This document shows positions 8,374 through 17,574 of a DNA stretch of 64,000 nucleotides, one piece after another (positions within the stretch are counted from its first letter, which is position 1; the number at the start of each line of letters is the position of its first letter). The position numbers were made by a program, and so were the translations under genes. The DNA is taken from NCBI RefSeq assembly GCF_001544095.1, contig NZ_BCPT01000001.1, forward strand, positions 1-64,000, given 5' to 3'. The notes below the pieces were generated by a model that saw nothing but the letters and a program-made list of their open reading frames with translations, made no database searches and had not been told where the DNA came from. The DNA comes from Enterococcus casseliflavus NBRC 100478. Lineage in GTDB: Bacteria; Bacillota; Bacilli; Lactobacillales; Enterococcaceae.

Positions 8374-9096
8374 ATGCAAAAACAGACAGATGTTTATCGA
8401 AAGCGTCGGCCAATGGTTGTTTTGGCAGGATTGGTGTTGATTTGGATAGGGTTCAATCGAATCTCTCATCACGTATTGTACGGAGAGTTGTCCGAACACG
8501 TGCATACCGTCGTTGCCTATGATGAGAGTTATGACGACGAATATGTTTATTCTCAGGCTATCTTTAGTGATGACATCAATGCTTATTTATGGGAAATGGA
8601 CATCACAACACCGATTTTCTTGCAGACGAACGAAGATTGGGCCGATAGATCCTATGGCAATGACGGCAGCCAAACCTTAGCAGAAAACGGCTGTGCGATT
8701 GCTTCTCTTGCGATGGTTCAATCCTATCTTGAAGGCTATCCCATTTCGCCACTAGAAGTCCTCGACTGGGCAGGAGATCATTATTACGTTGACGGCCAAG
8801 GAACGGACTGGCGGATTTTTTCTGACTTTGCCGATGCAAACGGCTACAACTACTATGATCTCGGCACAGATCTAGCCAGCGTTGAAGCTTACTTGCAACA
8901 AAATCATCCCGTCATCGTTTCTGTGACTCCAGGGGAATTTACAGATGGCGGCCATATTATGGTCTTAGGTGGAATGATGGACGATCAAGTGTTTGTCTTA
9001 GATCCCAATGATGATCCAGAAAAATCCCATTACGCTATCTATTACACACTAGATGAAATCGCTAATCAAAGCTTACGCTTTTGGACCTTCAGCTGA
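8374..9096 (+). CDS. C39-like cysteine peptidase, membrane-anchored
   Basis: A 240-residue protein with basic residues at the N-terminus and one hydrophobic segment (about 14-26), then an extracytoplasmic domain of the peptidase C39-like family. The likely catalytic triad is Cys107 (ENGCAIAS), His194 (GGHIMVLGG) and Asp210 (VLDPNDDP). The first 100 residues outside the domain are acidic (YDESYDDEY). It is not joined to an ABC exporter, so it is not a bacteriocin leader peptidase; cell-wall or peptide cleavage is possible but unproven. It lies 100 bases after the ABC-F gene with no terminator between them. Confidence 0.75.
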   Translation: MQKQTDVYRKRRPMVVLAGLVLIWIGFNRISHHVLYGELSEHVHTVVAYDESYDDEYVYSQAIFSDDINAYLWEMDITTPIFLQTNEDWADRSYGNDGSQTLAENGCAIASLAMVQSYLEGYPISPLEVLDWAGDHYYVDGQGTDWRIFSDFADANGYNYYDLGTDLASVEAYLQQNHPVIVSVTPGEFTDGGHIMVLGGMMDDQVFVLDPNDDPEKSHYAIYYTLDEIANQSLRFWTFS

Positions 9097-9103
9097 TTGA
9101 TCG

Positions 9104-9132
9104 AAAAAAGTCCCCTTTCGGGGCTTTTTTCT
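9104..9132 (+). terminator. Terminator after the C39 peptidase gene
   Basis: AAAAAAGTCCCC-TTTC-GGGGCTTTTTT: a GC stem flanked by A and T runs. Confidence 0.85.
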
Positions 9133-9244
9133 TTGTCGTGGCGTAGGCAGCAACTGGATCTTACTTTTTTAATAAAAAAACCATTCTTTCTCCCCTTAGG
9201 AATCCGCTTTCTATTATAATGGAAGAAAGAAAGGTGTGAAGTCT

Positions 9245-10351
9245 ATGAAAATCGGTATCCCCAAAGAAATCAAGAACAATGAAAATCGTGTGGCATTGCC
9301 GCCCTCGGGAGTCTATGAGTTAGTCCAAGACGGACACGAAGTCTTCGTTGAACAAGGCGCTGGTGCAGGATCAACCTTTTCTGATCAAGCGTATCAGGAA
9401 GTCGGTGCTACGATTACTACCGTTGAAGAGGTTTGGGCCTCTGAATTGGTTATGAAAGTCAAAGAACCTTTACCAGAAGAATACCCCTTTTTGCATGAGG
9501 GACTGGTTTTATTCACCTATTTCCACGTAGCCGCCAATCAACAGCTTGCTCAAGCGTTGATCGACAGCAAAGTGATCGCTGTAGCTTATGAGAACGTCCA
9601 GCTGGCGAACGGCACCCTGCCTCTGCTATCGCCTATGAGTGAGATCGCTGGAAGAATGTCTGTTCAAATCGGCGCGCAATTTCTCGAAAAAATTTATGGT
9701 GGAAAAGGGATCCTACTTTCAGGTGTTCCCGGCGTCCGTCAAGGTCGGGTAACGATCATTGGTGGTGGCGTTGCCGGTGAGAATGCCGCGAGAGTCGCCG
9801 TAGGTTTAGGCGCACAAGTGACGATTTTAGACGTTTCGATCCCACGCTTACAAGAGCTGGATCGACAATTTTCTGGTCAAGTCCAAACCTTGTATTCCAA
9901 TCGCTTGAATATCGAACGAACGATCCAATCCGCAGACTTGGTGGTAGGAGCCGTCTTATTGCCAGGACAAAAAGCTCCGTGCTTAGTGACCCGCGACATG
10001 GTGAAACAGATGCCTGAAAAATCCGTGATCGTCGATATTGCCATTGACCAAGGCGGAATTTTTGAGACCGAAGACAAAGTCACCACCCACGACGAGCCAA
10101 CCTATATCCGGGAAGAAGTTATTCACTATGCAGTGGCGAATATGCCAGGTGCTGTGCCGCAAACGGCAACCATCGCATTGAGCATTGCCACCTTACCGTA
10201 TGCCCAGCAGCTAGCGAACGATCCTTTAACAGCGTTGCGAGAAAATCAGGCACTTGCCAAAGGGGTCATCGCCTATGAGGGCGCATTTACTTCAAAAGAA
10301 GCCGCTCACGATCTGTCATTGCCTTTTACCGATCTATCGGAATTGATTTGA
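9245..10351 (+). CDS. ald: Alanine dehydrogenase
   Basis: A 368-residue NAD-dependent enzyme interconverting L-alanine with pyruvate and ammonia in the cytoplasm. Conserved elements are the start [18 protein letters not shown], the pyruvate-binding Lys in [10 protein letters not shown], the catalytic His in TYFHVAAN, the nucleotide loop [20 protein letters not shown] and the Asp in DIAIDQGG. I start at the ATG, three codons inside a GTG that lies within the AAAGGTG ribosome site. A TATAAT -10 sits at 9215-9220. The gene stands alone between two terminators. Confidence 0.93.
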   Translation: MKIGIPKEIKNNENRVALPPSGVYELVQDGHEVFVEQGAGAGSTFSDQAYQEVGATITTVEEVWASELVMKVKEPLPEEYPFLHEGLVLFTYFHVAANQQLAQALIDSKVIAVAYENVQLANGTLPLLSPMSEIAGRMSVQIGAQFLEKIYGGKGILLSGVPGVRQGRVTIIGGGVAGENAARVAVGLGAQVTILDVSIPRLQELDRQFSGQVQTLYSNRLNIERTIQSADLVVGAVLLPGQKAPCLVTRDMVKQMPEKSVIVDIAIDQGGIFETEDKVTTHDEPTYIREEVIHYAVANMPGAVPQTATIALSIATLPYAQQLANDPLTALRENQALAKGVIAYEGAFTSKEAAHDLSLPFTDLSELI

Positions 10352-10368
10352 GCCACTCTCCCACAATA

Positions 10369-10407
10369 AAACCAGCAGCCGCACAAGTAATTCGCGGCTG
10401 CTGTTTT
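10369..10407 (+). terminator. Terminator after alanine dehydrogenase
   Basis: AGCAGCCGC (10374-10382) pairs with GCGGCTGCT (10394-10402), followed by TTTT. Confidence 0.8.
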
Positions 10408-10502
10408 GCTTTCTATGAGAATTTCCTTTTTTGGGTAGCATGGGCTTTGGAAGTATGCTATATTCATACTTAAAAAAATTCGACCTAGACAGGAGGAACA
10501 CT

Positions 10503-11519
10503 GTGCTTACTCAACAACAAATCCAAGCATTTCCCAAAGTAGAACTTCACTGCCATCTCGACGGTTCCATTCGTCCAGAAACATTGATCGCCATCGCCAA
10601 TCAGCAAGAACTACCGATCGAGCAAGACATAGAAGCTGTGAAAGCACAGATGCAAGCCCCCAAAGATTGTCATGACCTGAGGGATTATCTTCGCTGCTTT
10701 GATTTCGTTCGGCCGTATTTGCAAACACAAGAAGCGTTAGCAGCTGCCGCCTATGATGTGATGGAACAAGCCGCTCAAGATGGGGTCGCTTATATTGAGA
10801 TCCGCTTTGCTCCCAGCTTATCGATGGACAAAGGACTCACTTGCAGCCAGACCATCCAAGCCGTGATCGAAGGCATCGCACGAGCAGAAGAACGCTACCC
10901 AATCAAAGGCAATATTTTGATCATTGGGATGCGTCAAGAAGACCTACCAGCTATTACGGCGATTTTTGATGAAGCGATCGCTCTTACCGATGAAAAAGTC
11001 GTCGGCATTGATCTGGCAGGTCCAGAAGAAGACGGGTACGTCCCTGATTTAGCTGCCAGCTATCAAGTGTTCCTCAATAACCAAAGTGTCCAGCTGACCT
11101 TACATGCAGGCGAATGCGGCTGTGTGCAAAACATTTATCAAGCTATCGAAAGCGGTGCGCAGCGGATTGGCCACGGCATCGCCTTAAAAGGAGATCCTAC
11201 TGCTCAAGCGTTTGTTCGAGAACAAAATCGCTGTATCGAAGGCTGCCCTACCAGCAATGTTCATACGCGTGCAATTCCCACATACTCGGCATACCCATTA
11301 AGAGAATGGCTGGAGGCCAAGGTCCCTTTTTGTTTGAACACCGATAACCGAACGGTCTCAAATACGACATTGACCAATGAATACCTGCAAATGGCTCATC
11401 ATTGCGACATGACCGAGTCAGAGATGCGCTTCTTAAACGTAACTGCCGCTCAGCATTCCTTTGCGGAAGCTGCCGACAAAGCGGTACTCTTGAAAAAAAT
11501 TCAAGAATGGCAATTCTAA
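10503..11519 (+). CDS. add: Adenosine deaminase
   Basis: A 338-residue zinc TIM-barrel enzyme deaminating adenosine or deoxyadenosine to inosine or deoxyinosine for purine salvage. Zinc ligands and catalytic residues are in ELHCHLDGS (HxH near the N-terminus), LHAGECG, RIGHGIAL and LNTDNRTVS (the Asp pair region). CPTSN is also conserved. The start is a GTG seven bases after a perfect AGGAGGA; the longer upstream frame has no ribosome site and no family homology. Confidence 0.92.
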   Translation: MLTQQQIQAFPKVELHCHLDGSIRPETLIAIANQQELPIEQDIEAVKAQMQAPKDCHDLRDYLRCFDFVRPYLQTQEALAAAAYDVMEQAAQDGVAYIEIRFAPSLSMDKGLTCSQTIQAVIEGIARAEERYPIKGNILIIGMRQEDLPAITAIFDEAIALTDEKVVGIDLAGPEEDGYVPDLAASYQVFLNNQSVQLTLHAGECGCVQNIYQAIESGAQRIGHGIALKGDPTAQAFVREQNRCIEGCPTSNVHTRAIPTYSAYPLREWLEAKVPFCLNTDNRTVSNTTLTNEYLQMAHHCDMTESEMRFLNVTAAQHSFAEAADKAVLLKKIQEWQF

Positions 11520-11520
11520 T

Positions 11521-11561
11521 AAACATGGACGCTAGTGATCCCCACTGGCGTCCATGTTTTA
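11521..11561. terminator. Bidirectional terminator between adenosine deaminase and the PHP phosphatase gene
   Basis: AAACATGGACGC-TAGTG and CACTG-GCGTCCATGTTTT form a long stem with T runs on both strands between convergent genes. Confidence 0.85.
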
Positions 11562-11588
11562 TTTCCAAAACGATCAACTTTCTTTCCT

Positions 11589-12356
11589 TCACGCAAAGAA
11601 GAGCCGATCGATCCGTGTTAACCCCAAGGCATCGATTTCTAAAAGAGCTCTTTCGTAAATTTCTGTATTCGTTAAAGCAGCACTCTCGTGGGCATCGATC
11701 CCAATAATACAAGAGCAGCCGACTTCCTTGGCGATCTTCCAAAATTCAGGATGCGGATAGCCACCGTTCGTATAGCCTGCCAAATTATACTCCAACGGCA
11801 GCTGATACTCTTTGGCTTTTTCACATAGGCGGTAGGCAACTTCTTCACAATGAGAATCGAAGGTTTTATAGCCCCGCATGAACACATCTGGGTGTGCCAT
11901 ATAAGCAAAAATTTCTGATTCAATTCCCTGTAAAGAAACACGGAGATAATCTTTGATCGCTTTTACCGAATCCCCGGGTGTATGGTCGTAATAGTGATTG
12001 CTTTCGATTTCAGGAAAGTGATTGCCAAAAATCAAATAGTCGATCGACAGCCTTTCTTTCTCTGCAACTAGCCAAGGGATCATTGTTTCAAAATATTCAC
12101 ACTCTAATCCTAATTTCACATCGATTTGTCCTTGGTACTTTTCCTGTAAGCTTCTCACCGATGAAACGTAATCTTCCAATTGCGCAACATCCATCCGCAT
12201 GAGGGAGACATACCCAGCCTCAAAGGGCCAGGGACAATGATCAGCGAAGCCAATTTCCTTAAAGCCAGCTTGGATGGCTTTGATTACATAGTCTTCATCA
12301 GAATCCCGTGCATGTTTGCATCGAGTTGTGTGGGTATGATAGTTTGCTTTCCACAT
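11589..12356 (-). CDS. PHP-domain phosphoesterase, histidinol-phosphatase like
   Basis: A 255-residue cytoplasmic PHP-family phosphatase. The metal-binding motifs are in order: NYHTHTTRCKHA near the start, FADHCPWP at about 38-45, GLECEY at about 83-88, the AHPD of YMAHPDVF at about 153-160, and GIDAHE near 223-228. This is the HisK-type PHP family, but there are no his genes nearby, so the natural substrate may be another phosphomonoester. It is convergent with adenosine deaminase. Confidence 0.75.
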   Translation of the reverse strand: MWKANYHTHTTRCKHARDSDEDYVIKAIQAGFKEIGFADHCPWPFEAGYVSLMRMDVAQLEDYVSSVRSLQEKYQGQIDVKLGLECEYFETMIPWLVAEKERLSIDYLIFGNHFPEIESNHYYDHTPGDSVKAIKDYLRVSLQGIESEIFAYMAHPDVFMRGYKTFDSHCEEVAYRLCEKAKEYQLPLEYNLAGYTNGGYPHPEFWKIAKEVGCSCIIGIDAHESAALTNTEIYERALLEIDALGLTRIDRLFFA

Positions 12357-12627
12357 GGTTAATCACTCCTTCATATTACATTTAGGTTAATTTGTTCTTG
12401 TGATCGCATTTTAGGTACGCTCTTCTTGAGGCGTTATCCTTCAAGCCGTTCGCTATTTTACAGAACATTTTGTAAGCGGAACCATTTTTTTAAAAATATT
12501 CCTAGCTATCAACACCTATCACTTAGCAACTTCATCAATCTGGATTTATTCCAGTCCATTTCATTATAGAATTGCGGCTATCCCAAGACAATCAAAAGAA
12601 AGCTGCAAACGGTTGCTTCTTTTCCCA

Positions 12628-13611
12628 TCACTTCCATTGAGTCGTTTCTCTTGGGACAAATGAATTTTTCAAGAGGACGTGTCTTGGTGCGGTTTTGTCT
12701 CCTTGTACCTCTTGAAAAAGTAGCTGGGTCGTCCAATCCACCATCTCCTCTAAAGGTCGTGCGATGGACGAAAGCAAAGGGCTAGTACAAAGACAAACAT
12801 TGGTGTTTTCATAACCAATCACTTGAATCGCTTCACCAACCTTTTTATCCACTGAATGAAGGGAACTTAAAGCGCAGGCTGCCAAAAAATCGCTTGCCTC
12901 AAAAATGCCATCGATAGAAGGCCATTGACGAAAAAGTTGATCAAAGGATGTTTGCGTGACATTTACAAAATCGAGTATGACCTCGTGAACATGGATCTCT
13001 GGGTATTGGTCCATCACTTGATAAAAACCAGCTGATTTTTCTTGAACGGAATGTAATGTCTTTGGTCCATTAACGAAGAGGATCTCGCGACAACGATTTT
13101 GGATTAAGATCTGTGCTGCCAACTGTCCACCTGAGGTATTATCCGCAGAAACGGAGGATACTTCATCGCTAAGGACTCTACCCACACTCACTAGAGGTAA
13201 TTTGAGAACCTTTTGCAACAACGGACCTTGCGTACAAAGGTTGGTACATAAAATTACCCCATCAATATTATTTGCGAGAAACAAGTTCAAAAAATAGGCT
13301 TCTCTTTCAGGATTTCCTTGTGTGGTACCAATCATCAAACTATAGCCTTTCTCAATCAGTTGCGACTCGATTCGGGTAATAAATTGATTATAAAAATCAT
13401 TTTTCAAATCATAGATCAGCAAGCCGATCATCTTTGAAGAATTGTAATAAAAGGATCGTGCTAATTCATTTGGTACATAATCAAGTGCTTGAATTGCTTC
13501 TAGCACAACCCGCTTTGTTTCTTCATTCACGTATTTTTTATTGTTGATCACTCGTGAGACGGTAGTCACGGATACATTGGCAAGTTTTGCCACATCTTGC
13601 ATGTTTGCCAT
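12628..13611 (-). CDS. LacI family transcriptional regulator
   Basis: A 327-residue regulator with an N-terminal LacI helix-turn-helix (MQDVAKLANVSVTTVSRVIN) and a periplasmic-binding-type sensor domain (IGLLIYDLKNDFYNQFI; VSADNTSGGQLAAQ; DGIFEASDFLAA). The start is the ATG preceded by AAAGGAGGG; the longer frame adds 18 non-family residues. It is the last minus-strand gene of the RG-I locus, separated from the epimerase gene by a weak terminator, so it probably has its own promoter. Its ligand is likely a pectin-derived sugar (inference from context). The 271 bases between it and the PHP gene show nothing I can support. Confidence 0.85.
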   Translation of the reverse strand: MANMQDVAKLANVSVTTVSRVINNKKYVNEETKRVVLEAIQALDYVPNELARSFYYNSSKMIGLLIYDLKNDFYNQFITRIESQLIEKGYSLMIGTTQGNPEREAYFLNLFLANNIDGVILCTNLCTQGPLLQKVLKLPLVSVGRVLSDEVSSVSADNTSGGQLAAQILIQNRCREILFVNGPKTLHSVQEKSAGFYQVMDQYPEIHVHEVILDFVNVTQTSFDQLFRQWPSIDGIFEASDFLAACALSSLHSVDKKVGEAIQVIGYENTNVCLCTSPLLSSIARPLEEMVDWTTQLLFQEVQGDKTAPRHVLLKNSFVPRETTQWK

Positions 13612-13756
13612 TGGTCCCTCCTTTCTCTCTTTTTCATGTCTCGTAATTGTTAAATCCTTTTCCATTTGATCTATTATCCGAATGCAACACTCTAAAATGC
13701 TTTCTTTTTATTCTATAATAACAAACCTTGCATCATATTTTCTGTTTTTATGAAAA

Positions 13757-13799
13757 TAAAAAAGCTGTTTAGATGAAATCTCACCATAAACAACTTTTC
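13757..13799 (-). terminator. Probable terminator downstream of the fusion-epimerase operon
   Basis: Minus strand AAAAGTTGTTTA and TAAACAGCTTTTTT pair with one G-T wobble around an approximately 17-base loop, ending in a T run. It is about 100 bases past the epimerase stop. Confidence 0.55.
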
Positions 13800-13897
13800 T
13801 ATGCTCGATAAAAGTTTGCATTAATGTCAGCGTCTTTGAAGAAAACAAGAAAATCACTCCCGTGTTCTCTTAAACAATCATTTACAAAAGCACCCAG

Positions 13898-14737
13898 CTA
13901 ATTTTTTAAATCTAAGCCTTCAATCAACGCCACCGCACGATCGATCCCAGCGTCTTTTGTTTCTTCTAACACCACGTAACAGTATGGCTTGTGTTTGATC
14001 AGAAGCTGTAAAATTTCTGGATACCGTATTTGTCCTTCACCTAACGGGACAGGGATCACTTCTTCTCTCGAGAGTTGAAAATCCTTTAGGTGCAAGCAGA
14101 CGATTTTCTCGCCAAAAAGAGTAAACGCTTCTTCTACCAATGCAACTTGATCAGCAGCCGTTTTTGCGGTGATCAAATTCGTTGGATCGTAAATGATCCC
14201 TAGATAATCAGAAGGAACACGTTCAATCAGCTCGGCGATGCGCTGATTCGAATACAACGGATGATTCATTCCTGCTTCGATCCCTACCATGGTTTTATGT
14301 TTTTCTCCTACTCGAACGAGTCGCTGGATCACATGGATCAAGTCTTCAAAAACCTCATCCGAAAAATTCTCTTCGCTATATCCCAGCGCGGCAATGACTG
14401 AGCCTGTTTCTGAAGCCACCATGCTGGCACCAAAATAACGGGCATGGAATAAGTAGCGCTCAAATTTCTGTAAGATTTTCTCTCGTTCCTCTGGTTCGGG
14501 ATGAATCAAGTTACTATAACAACTTAACAAAGCGATTTGAACGCCTTGTTCTTGGAATTCATTCTTGAAGAAGGTCCCCATACCTGGACTCATTTTTTCA
14601 GGAGCACTTAGGTCTGGAAAAGACGCATTCAAGGCAAACTGAACGTTTCTTATTTTCTTTGCTCCTACCGCTTGTGCTAGCTGCTTGGGTGTATATTCTC
14701 CTGAGAGGTCATGCCCTCGGATGGCTAAATGAATCAT
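13898..14737 (-). CDS. Sugar phosphate isomerase/epimerase-like TIM barrel
   Basis: A 279-residue cytoplasmic protein of the xylose isomerase-like TIM-barrel family. Metal-site motifs are GIEAGMNHPLYS (Glu), GIIYDPTNLI (Asp), VCLHLKDFQ (His, Asp) and YVVLEETKD near the C-terminus (Glu). The start ATG lies 29 bases inside the end of the esterase/galactosidase fusion gene, so the two are translated as a coupled pair. It probably interconverts or cleaves a sugar released from RG-I, but the substrate is not predictable. Confidence 0.75.
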   Translation of the reverse strand: MIHLAIRGHDLSGEYTPKQLAQAVGAKKIRNVQFALNASFPDLSAPEKMSPGMGTFFKNEFQEQGVQIALLSCYSNLIHPEPEEREKILQKFERYLFHARYFGASMVASETGSVIAALGYSEENFSDEVFEDLIHVIQRLVRVGEKHKTMVGIEAGMNHPLYSNQRIAELIERVPSDYLGIIYDPTNLITAKTAADQVALVEEAFTLFGEKIVCLHLKDFQLSREEVIPVPLGEGQIRYPEILQLLIKHKPYCYVVLEETKDAGIDRAVALIEGLDLKN

Positions 14738-17381
14738 CTGACTCCTCGCTTTCTACTGTTTTTTCCCATTCAATAATCAAATTTTCATAAGGTTCTAACC
14801 TATGGTTACCCCGCGCCAGCGCTTCACCTGATAAGCGTTCGAAACCGGGGAGATGTAAGGTAAAGTCAGCTGTCGTCATCCCTAAGTTACTGATCCAGAG
14901 TTGGACATGGGTCGCTGACTCTCGGCGATACTTCATCACACCTTCCGAACATTTGATCAACAGGCGCTCTGATTCATAAGGGAAAAGTTCTTTGTGACAA
15001 AACGACTGCCATATCAAACTGTCTGTTAAATTGCTAGGTAGCGCACCTAAATAGATGATCTCTCCTTGAGCCAGTTGTTTCTTAGCTAGTAGCGTTTGGT
15101 CATTCCCTCGTCCGATCGTTTCCCAATCTTCTGGGCAATGAAAAACTGTGACCAAATGATCCAAAGGTTCTTTTAGGCCGTCATAGGTTAGCTGATAAGT
15201 CAGTCCTTTCACCGTAAATTGCTGGATTTCGTCAAACCCGAGCCATTCTCCTAAACGATCTAAGCCATTTGTCGCTGGCCACGCCAGCTCTTTGGTCCGA
15301 TCCCCCGTCATCGGGCCTAAAATCAGCTTACCTCCTGCTTCAGTAAAGGCGGCAAATTTTTTCAACAAGGTAGGACTGATCCAACGAACAAATGGGGCAA
15401 GAACAACATCATACTCTTCTAACGGACTATTTTCTTGAATGATTTCTACACGAATCCCTTGGCGAATCAGACTGCCGTAAAATTCGGTAAACAGGCTGCG
15501 ATAATCATAAACACCCCCATGATCGATCGTGTAAAAACGTTTCGAGTAATCCGAGTAGATAATGGCTATTTTTGCCGATACATACTTCGTTTCCGCTAAA
15601 AGTGGTGCGATCTGTTGTCTTAGTTCGCCAATCCGAACTACCTCTTCATACCCACAATCTGGCTCTCCCCAAGCAGTTAACACGGCACTATGGGGTTGCT
15701 CCACACCATAGCGATGTCCACGAAAATGCCAAAAGCAGAAGGATTTCAAATGACCAGCATAGCCAATGAACGCTTCACTTGTGACAAACCCATGAGGACG
15801 AGGAGTCGCATAATTTTCAATATGACCAGCATTGGCAGTACAAGTTTCTAACAATAACATTTCTTTGTTGCGCGGTTTGACATTCCGCCAACGATCCAAG
15901 TTCATCGTATACGCTGGGTAGTTGTCTGCCGGTGCATACGTATCAAAACCGGCAATATCTAAATCAGCAAATAGCTCATCATTTTGCAAGTTAAAACCAA
16001 AAGCGGAGTTATGGGTAATGGGTAACGCGGTCTCCATTCGGATAAAATGACAAAGATCATGCGCAAACTCATTCAACGTATCGGTGGTAAAGCGGCGAAA
16101 GGCATTCATCAGGGAAGAATTATGCAAAAACGGGGTCGTTAGTGGCAAGACGACATCCTCAAATGCGTCATACCACTCACTCCACACCTTCGTGCCCCAA
16201 CACTCGTTGAGGTTGGTCACGGATTGATAGTTGTCTTTTAAATACGTATGCCAACGCGTTTGGCACGTCGTACAGTAACATAGATCGACATGACATTTAA
16301 ACTCATTGTCCAATTGCAACATAACGACATTTTCATGTTTTTCGGCAATCTCAGCGATTTTTCTCGTCAAACGATAGGCATAGCGGCGAAAGTCCTCGTT
16401 GTTGGTACAGACATGCTGTCTTGAGCCATGATGCATCTTCGTCCCATCTTGATTAGTGATTAAAGCTTCTGGGTACTGTTTTGTAAACCAGCGGGGCGGA
16501 GTTGGCGTTGGAATACATAAGCAAACATCGATGCCATTTGCTTGGTACTGTTCTAGCGCACGTTCCAACAACGCAAAATCATATTCTCCAGGTTGAGGCT
16601 CCAAGTCACGCCACATGAATTCCCCAATTCTAGCAAAATTCATGCCCAACGTTTTCATCGTTTGACTATCACTTTGCATGATTTCTTCCGACCAGACTTC
16701 TGGATACATGCAGGCGCCGTAATAAATATCAGGAAACAGTGGTTGCTCATGGAAAAACGCCTGTAAACGAATCGCTACATAGCGAGCGATCATATGCGCC
16801 CCGACCTTTGAAAAGTGGGTATCATCTGCGAGACCTGCAGGATAATTGGGGTGCTCATCCGGTGCTAACCAAACAAAGAGCGCTTTGGAAGCTTCTAGTC
16901 CTAATGTGTCATAATAATGATAGGTATAGCGATTTAAATCAAACAAATCCACTTCTTCCGTTCGACTAAGTTCTCTTAAGACCGATAAAAACGCTGACAA
17001 CGTATGCGCCAGTCGTCCCTCTTCCCCTACACGTCGTTCAACAGGTGTACACAGGATCGGGATTCCTGCTTTTTCTTTGATTTGACGGATCATGTCTGTC
17101 AAATGAGCAATGTACGCCTCCATCGTGACATGATTTTTCTCTTTTTGGTCATTATGTCCAAATTGCAGTAGGACGACTGTATTCGGTTCGACTTCTTGCA
17201 GGAGCTGCTTAAACAACCCTTCTTCGATAAACGAACGAGTCGTACTGCCGTTTTTCGCAAAATTGTGTACGTCTACTTCTGGGGACAGATAGCTTGGTAA
17301 AGCTTGTCCCCAGCCCATCATTGGCTGTTGATCAAGGGGATAATCCGCCACGGTTGAATCTCCGCCTAGAACGATTTTCAT
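14709..17381 (-). CDS. Fusion of SGNH rhamnogalacturonan acetylesterase (CE12-like) and GH42 beta-galactosidase
   Basis: An 890-residue cytoplasmic protein joining two enzymes that are separate in Bacillus (YesT and YesZ). Residues 1-212 are an SGNH esterase: GGDSTVADY (Ser9), KNGST (Gly45), FGHND (Asn77) and DDTHFS (Asp187, His189). Residues about 217-890 are a full-length GH42: opening YYGACMYPEVW, RIGEFMW, acid/base Glu360 (QLDNEF), nucleophile Glu512 (LLLETCTAN), zinc cysteines 325, 368, 370 and 373 (CYCTTC), then the trimerisation and beta domains. The linker is short. The product should deacetylate RG-I fragments and remove galactose side chains. I see no signal peptide. AAAGAA and GAGGAAG precede the ATG. 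The next gene overlaps its end by 29 bases. Confidence 0.85.
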   Translation of the reverse strand: MKIVLGGDSTVADYPLDQQPMMGWGQALPSYLSPEVDVHNFAKNGSTTRSFIEEGLFKQLLQEVEPNTVVLLQFGHNDQKEKNHVTMEAYIAHLTDMIRQIKEKAGIPILCTPVERRVGEEGRLAHTLSAFLSVLRELSRTEEVDLFDLNRYTYHYYDTLGLEASKALFVWLAPDEHPNYPAGLADDTHFSKVGAHMIARYVAIRLQAFFHEQPLFPDIYYGACMYPEVWSEEIMQSDSQTMKTLGMNFARIGEFMWRDLEPQPGEYDFALLERALEQYQANGIDVCLCIPTPTPPRWFTKQYPEALITNQDGTKMHHGSRQHVCTNNEDFRRYAYRLTRKIAEIAEKHENVVMLQLDNEFKCHVDLCYCTTCQTRWHTYLKDNYQSVTNLNECWGTKVWSEWYDAFEDVVLPLTTPFLHNSSLMNAFRRFTTDTLNEFAHDLCHFIRMETALPITHNSAFGFNLQNDELFADLDIAGFDTYAPADNYPAYTMNLDRWRNVKPRNKEMLLLETCTANAGHIENYATPRPHGFVTSEAFIGYAGHLKSFCFWHFRGHRYGVEQPHSAVLTAWGEPDCGYEEVVRIGELRQQIAPLLAETKYVSAKIAIIYSDYSKRFYTIDHGGVYDYRSLFTEFYGSLIRQGIRVEIIQENSPLEEYDVVLAPFVRWISPTLLKKFAAFTEAGGKLILGPMTGDRTKELAWPATNGLDRLGEWLGFDEIQQFTVKGLTYQLTYDGLKEPLDHLVTVFHCPEDWETIGRGNDQTLLAKKQLAQGEIIYLGALPSNLTDSLIWQSFCHKELFPYESERLLIKCSEGVMKYRRESATHVQLWISNLGMTTADFTLHLPGFERLSGEALARGNHRLEPYENLIIEWEKTVESEESDDSFSHPRA

Positions 17382-17467
17382 TTCTTTTCTTCCTCCATCT
17401 ATTTACTATCAGATTTCCAACAGCTTCGACAAGTCCACTGGTTTTCTTGCTGAACATAAGCTGCATT

Positions 17468-17481
17468 GGAAATCGCTTTCT
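17468..17481 (-). promoter_or_regulatory. cre-like site at the start of the fusion-gene transcript
   Basis: Minus strand AGAAAGCGATTTCC matches 12 of 14 cre consensus positions (both mismatches at the ends) and lies a few bases after the -10. Confidence 0.45.
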
Positions 17482-17486
17482 TTTCT

Positions 17487-17515
17487 ATTATACAAAACAT
17501 TTGCTGACGAAAACA
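17487..17515 (-). promoter_or_regulatory. Predicted promoter of the esterase/galactosidase gene
   Basis: Perfect -10 TATAAT (17487-17492) with a poor -35 (TGTTTT, 17510-17515) at 17-base spacing on the minus strand, suggesting activator dependence. Confidence 0.45.
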
Positions 17516-17527
17516 TGGAAAAATCAG

Positions 17528-17562
17528 AGCAAAAGCTGCGAAAATACGAGCTTTTCCGCAGC
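17528..17562 (-). terminator. Terminator after the YesS-like regulator gene
   Basis: Minus strand GCTGCGGAAAA and TTTTCGCAGC form a stem followed by TTTT. Confidence 0.7.
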
Positions 17563-17574
17563 AACCAACAGTGA

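Noticed and set aside
8374-9096. C39 peptidase as part of a bacteriocin export system
   Set aside because: There is no ABC exporter domain, precursor peptide with double-Gly leader or immunity gene nearby.
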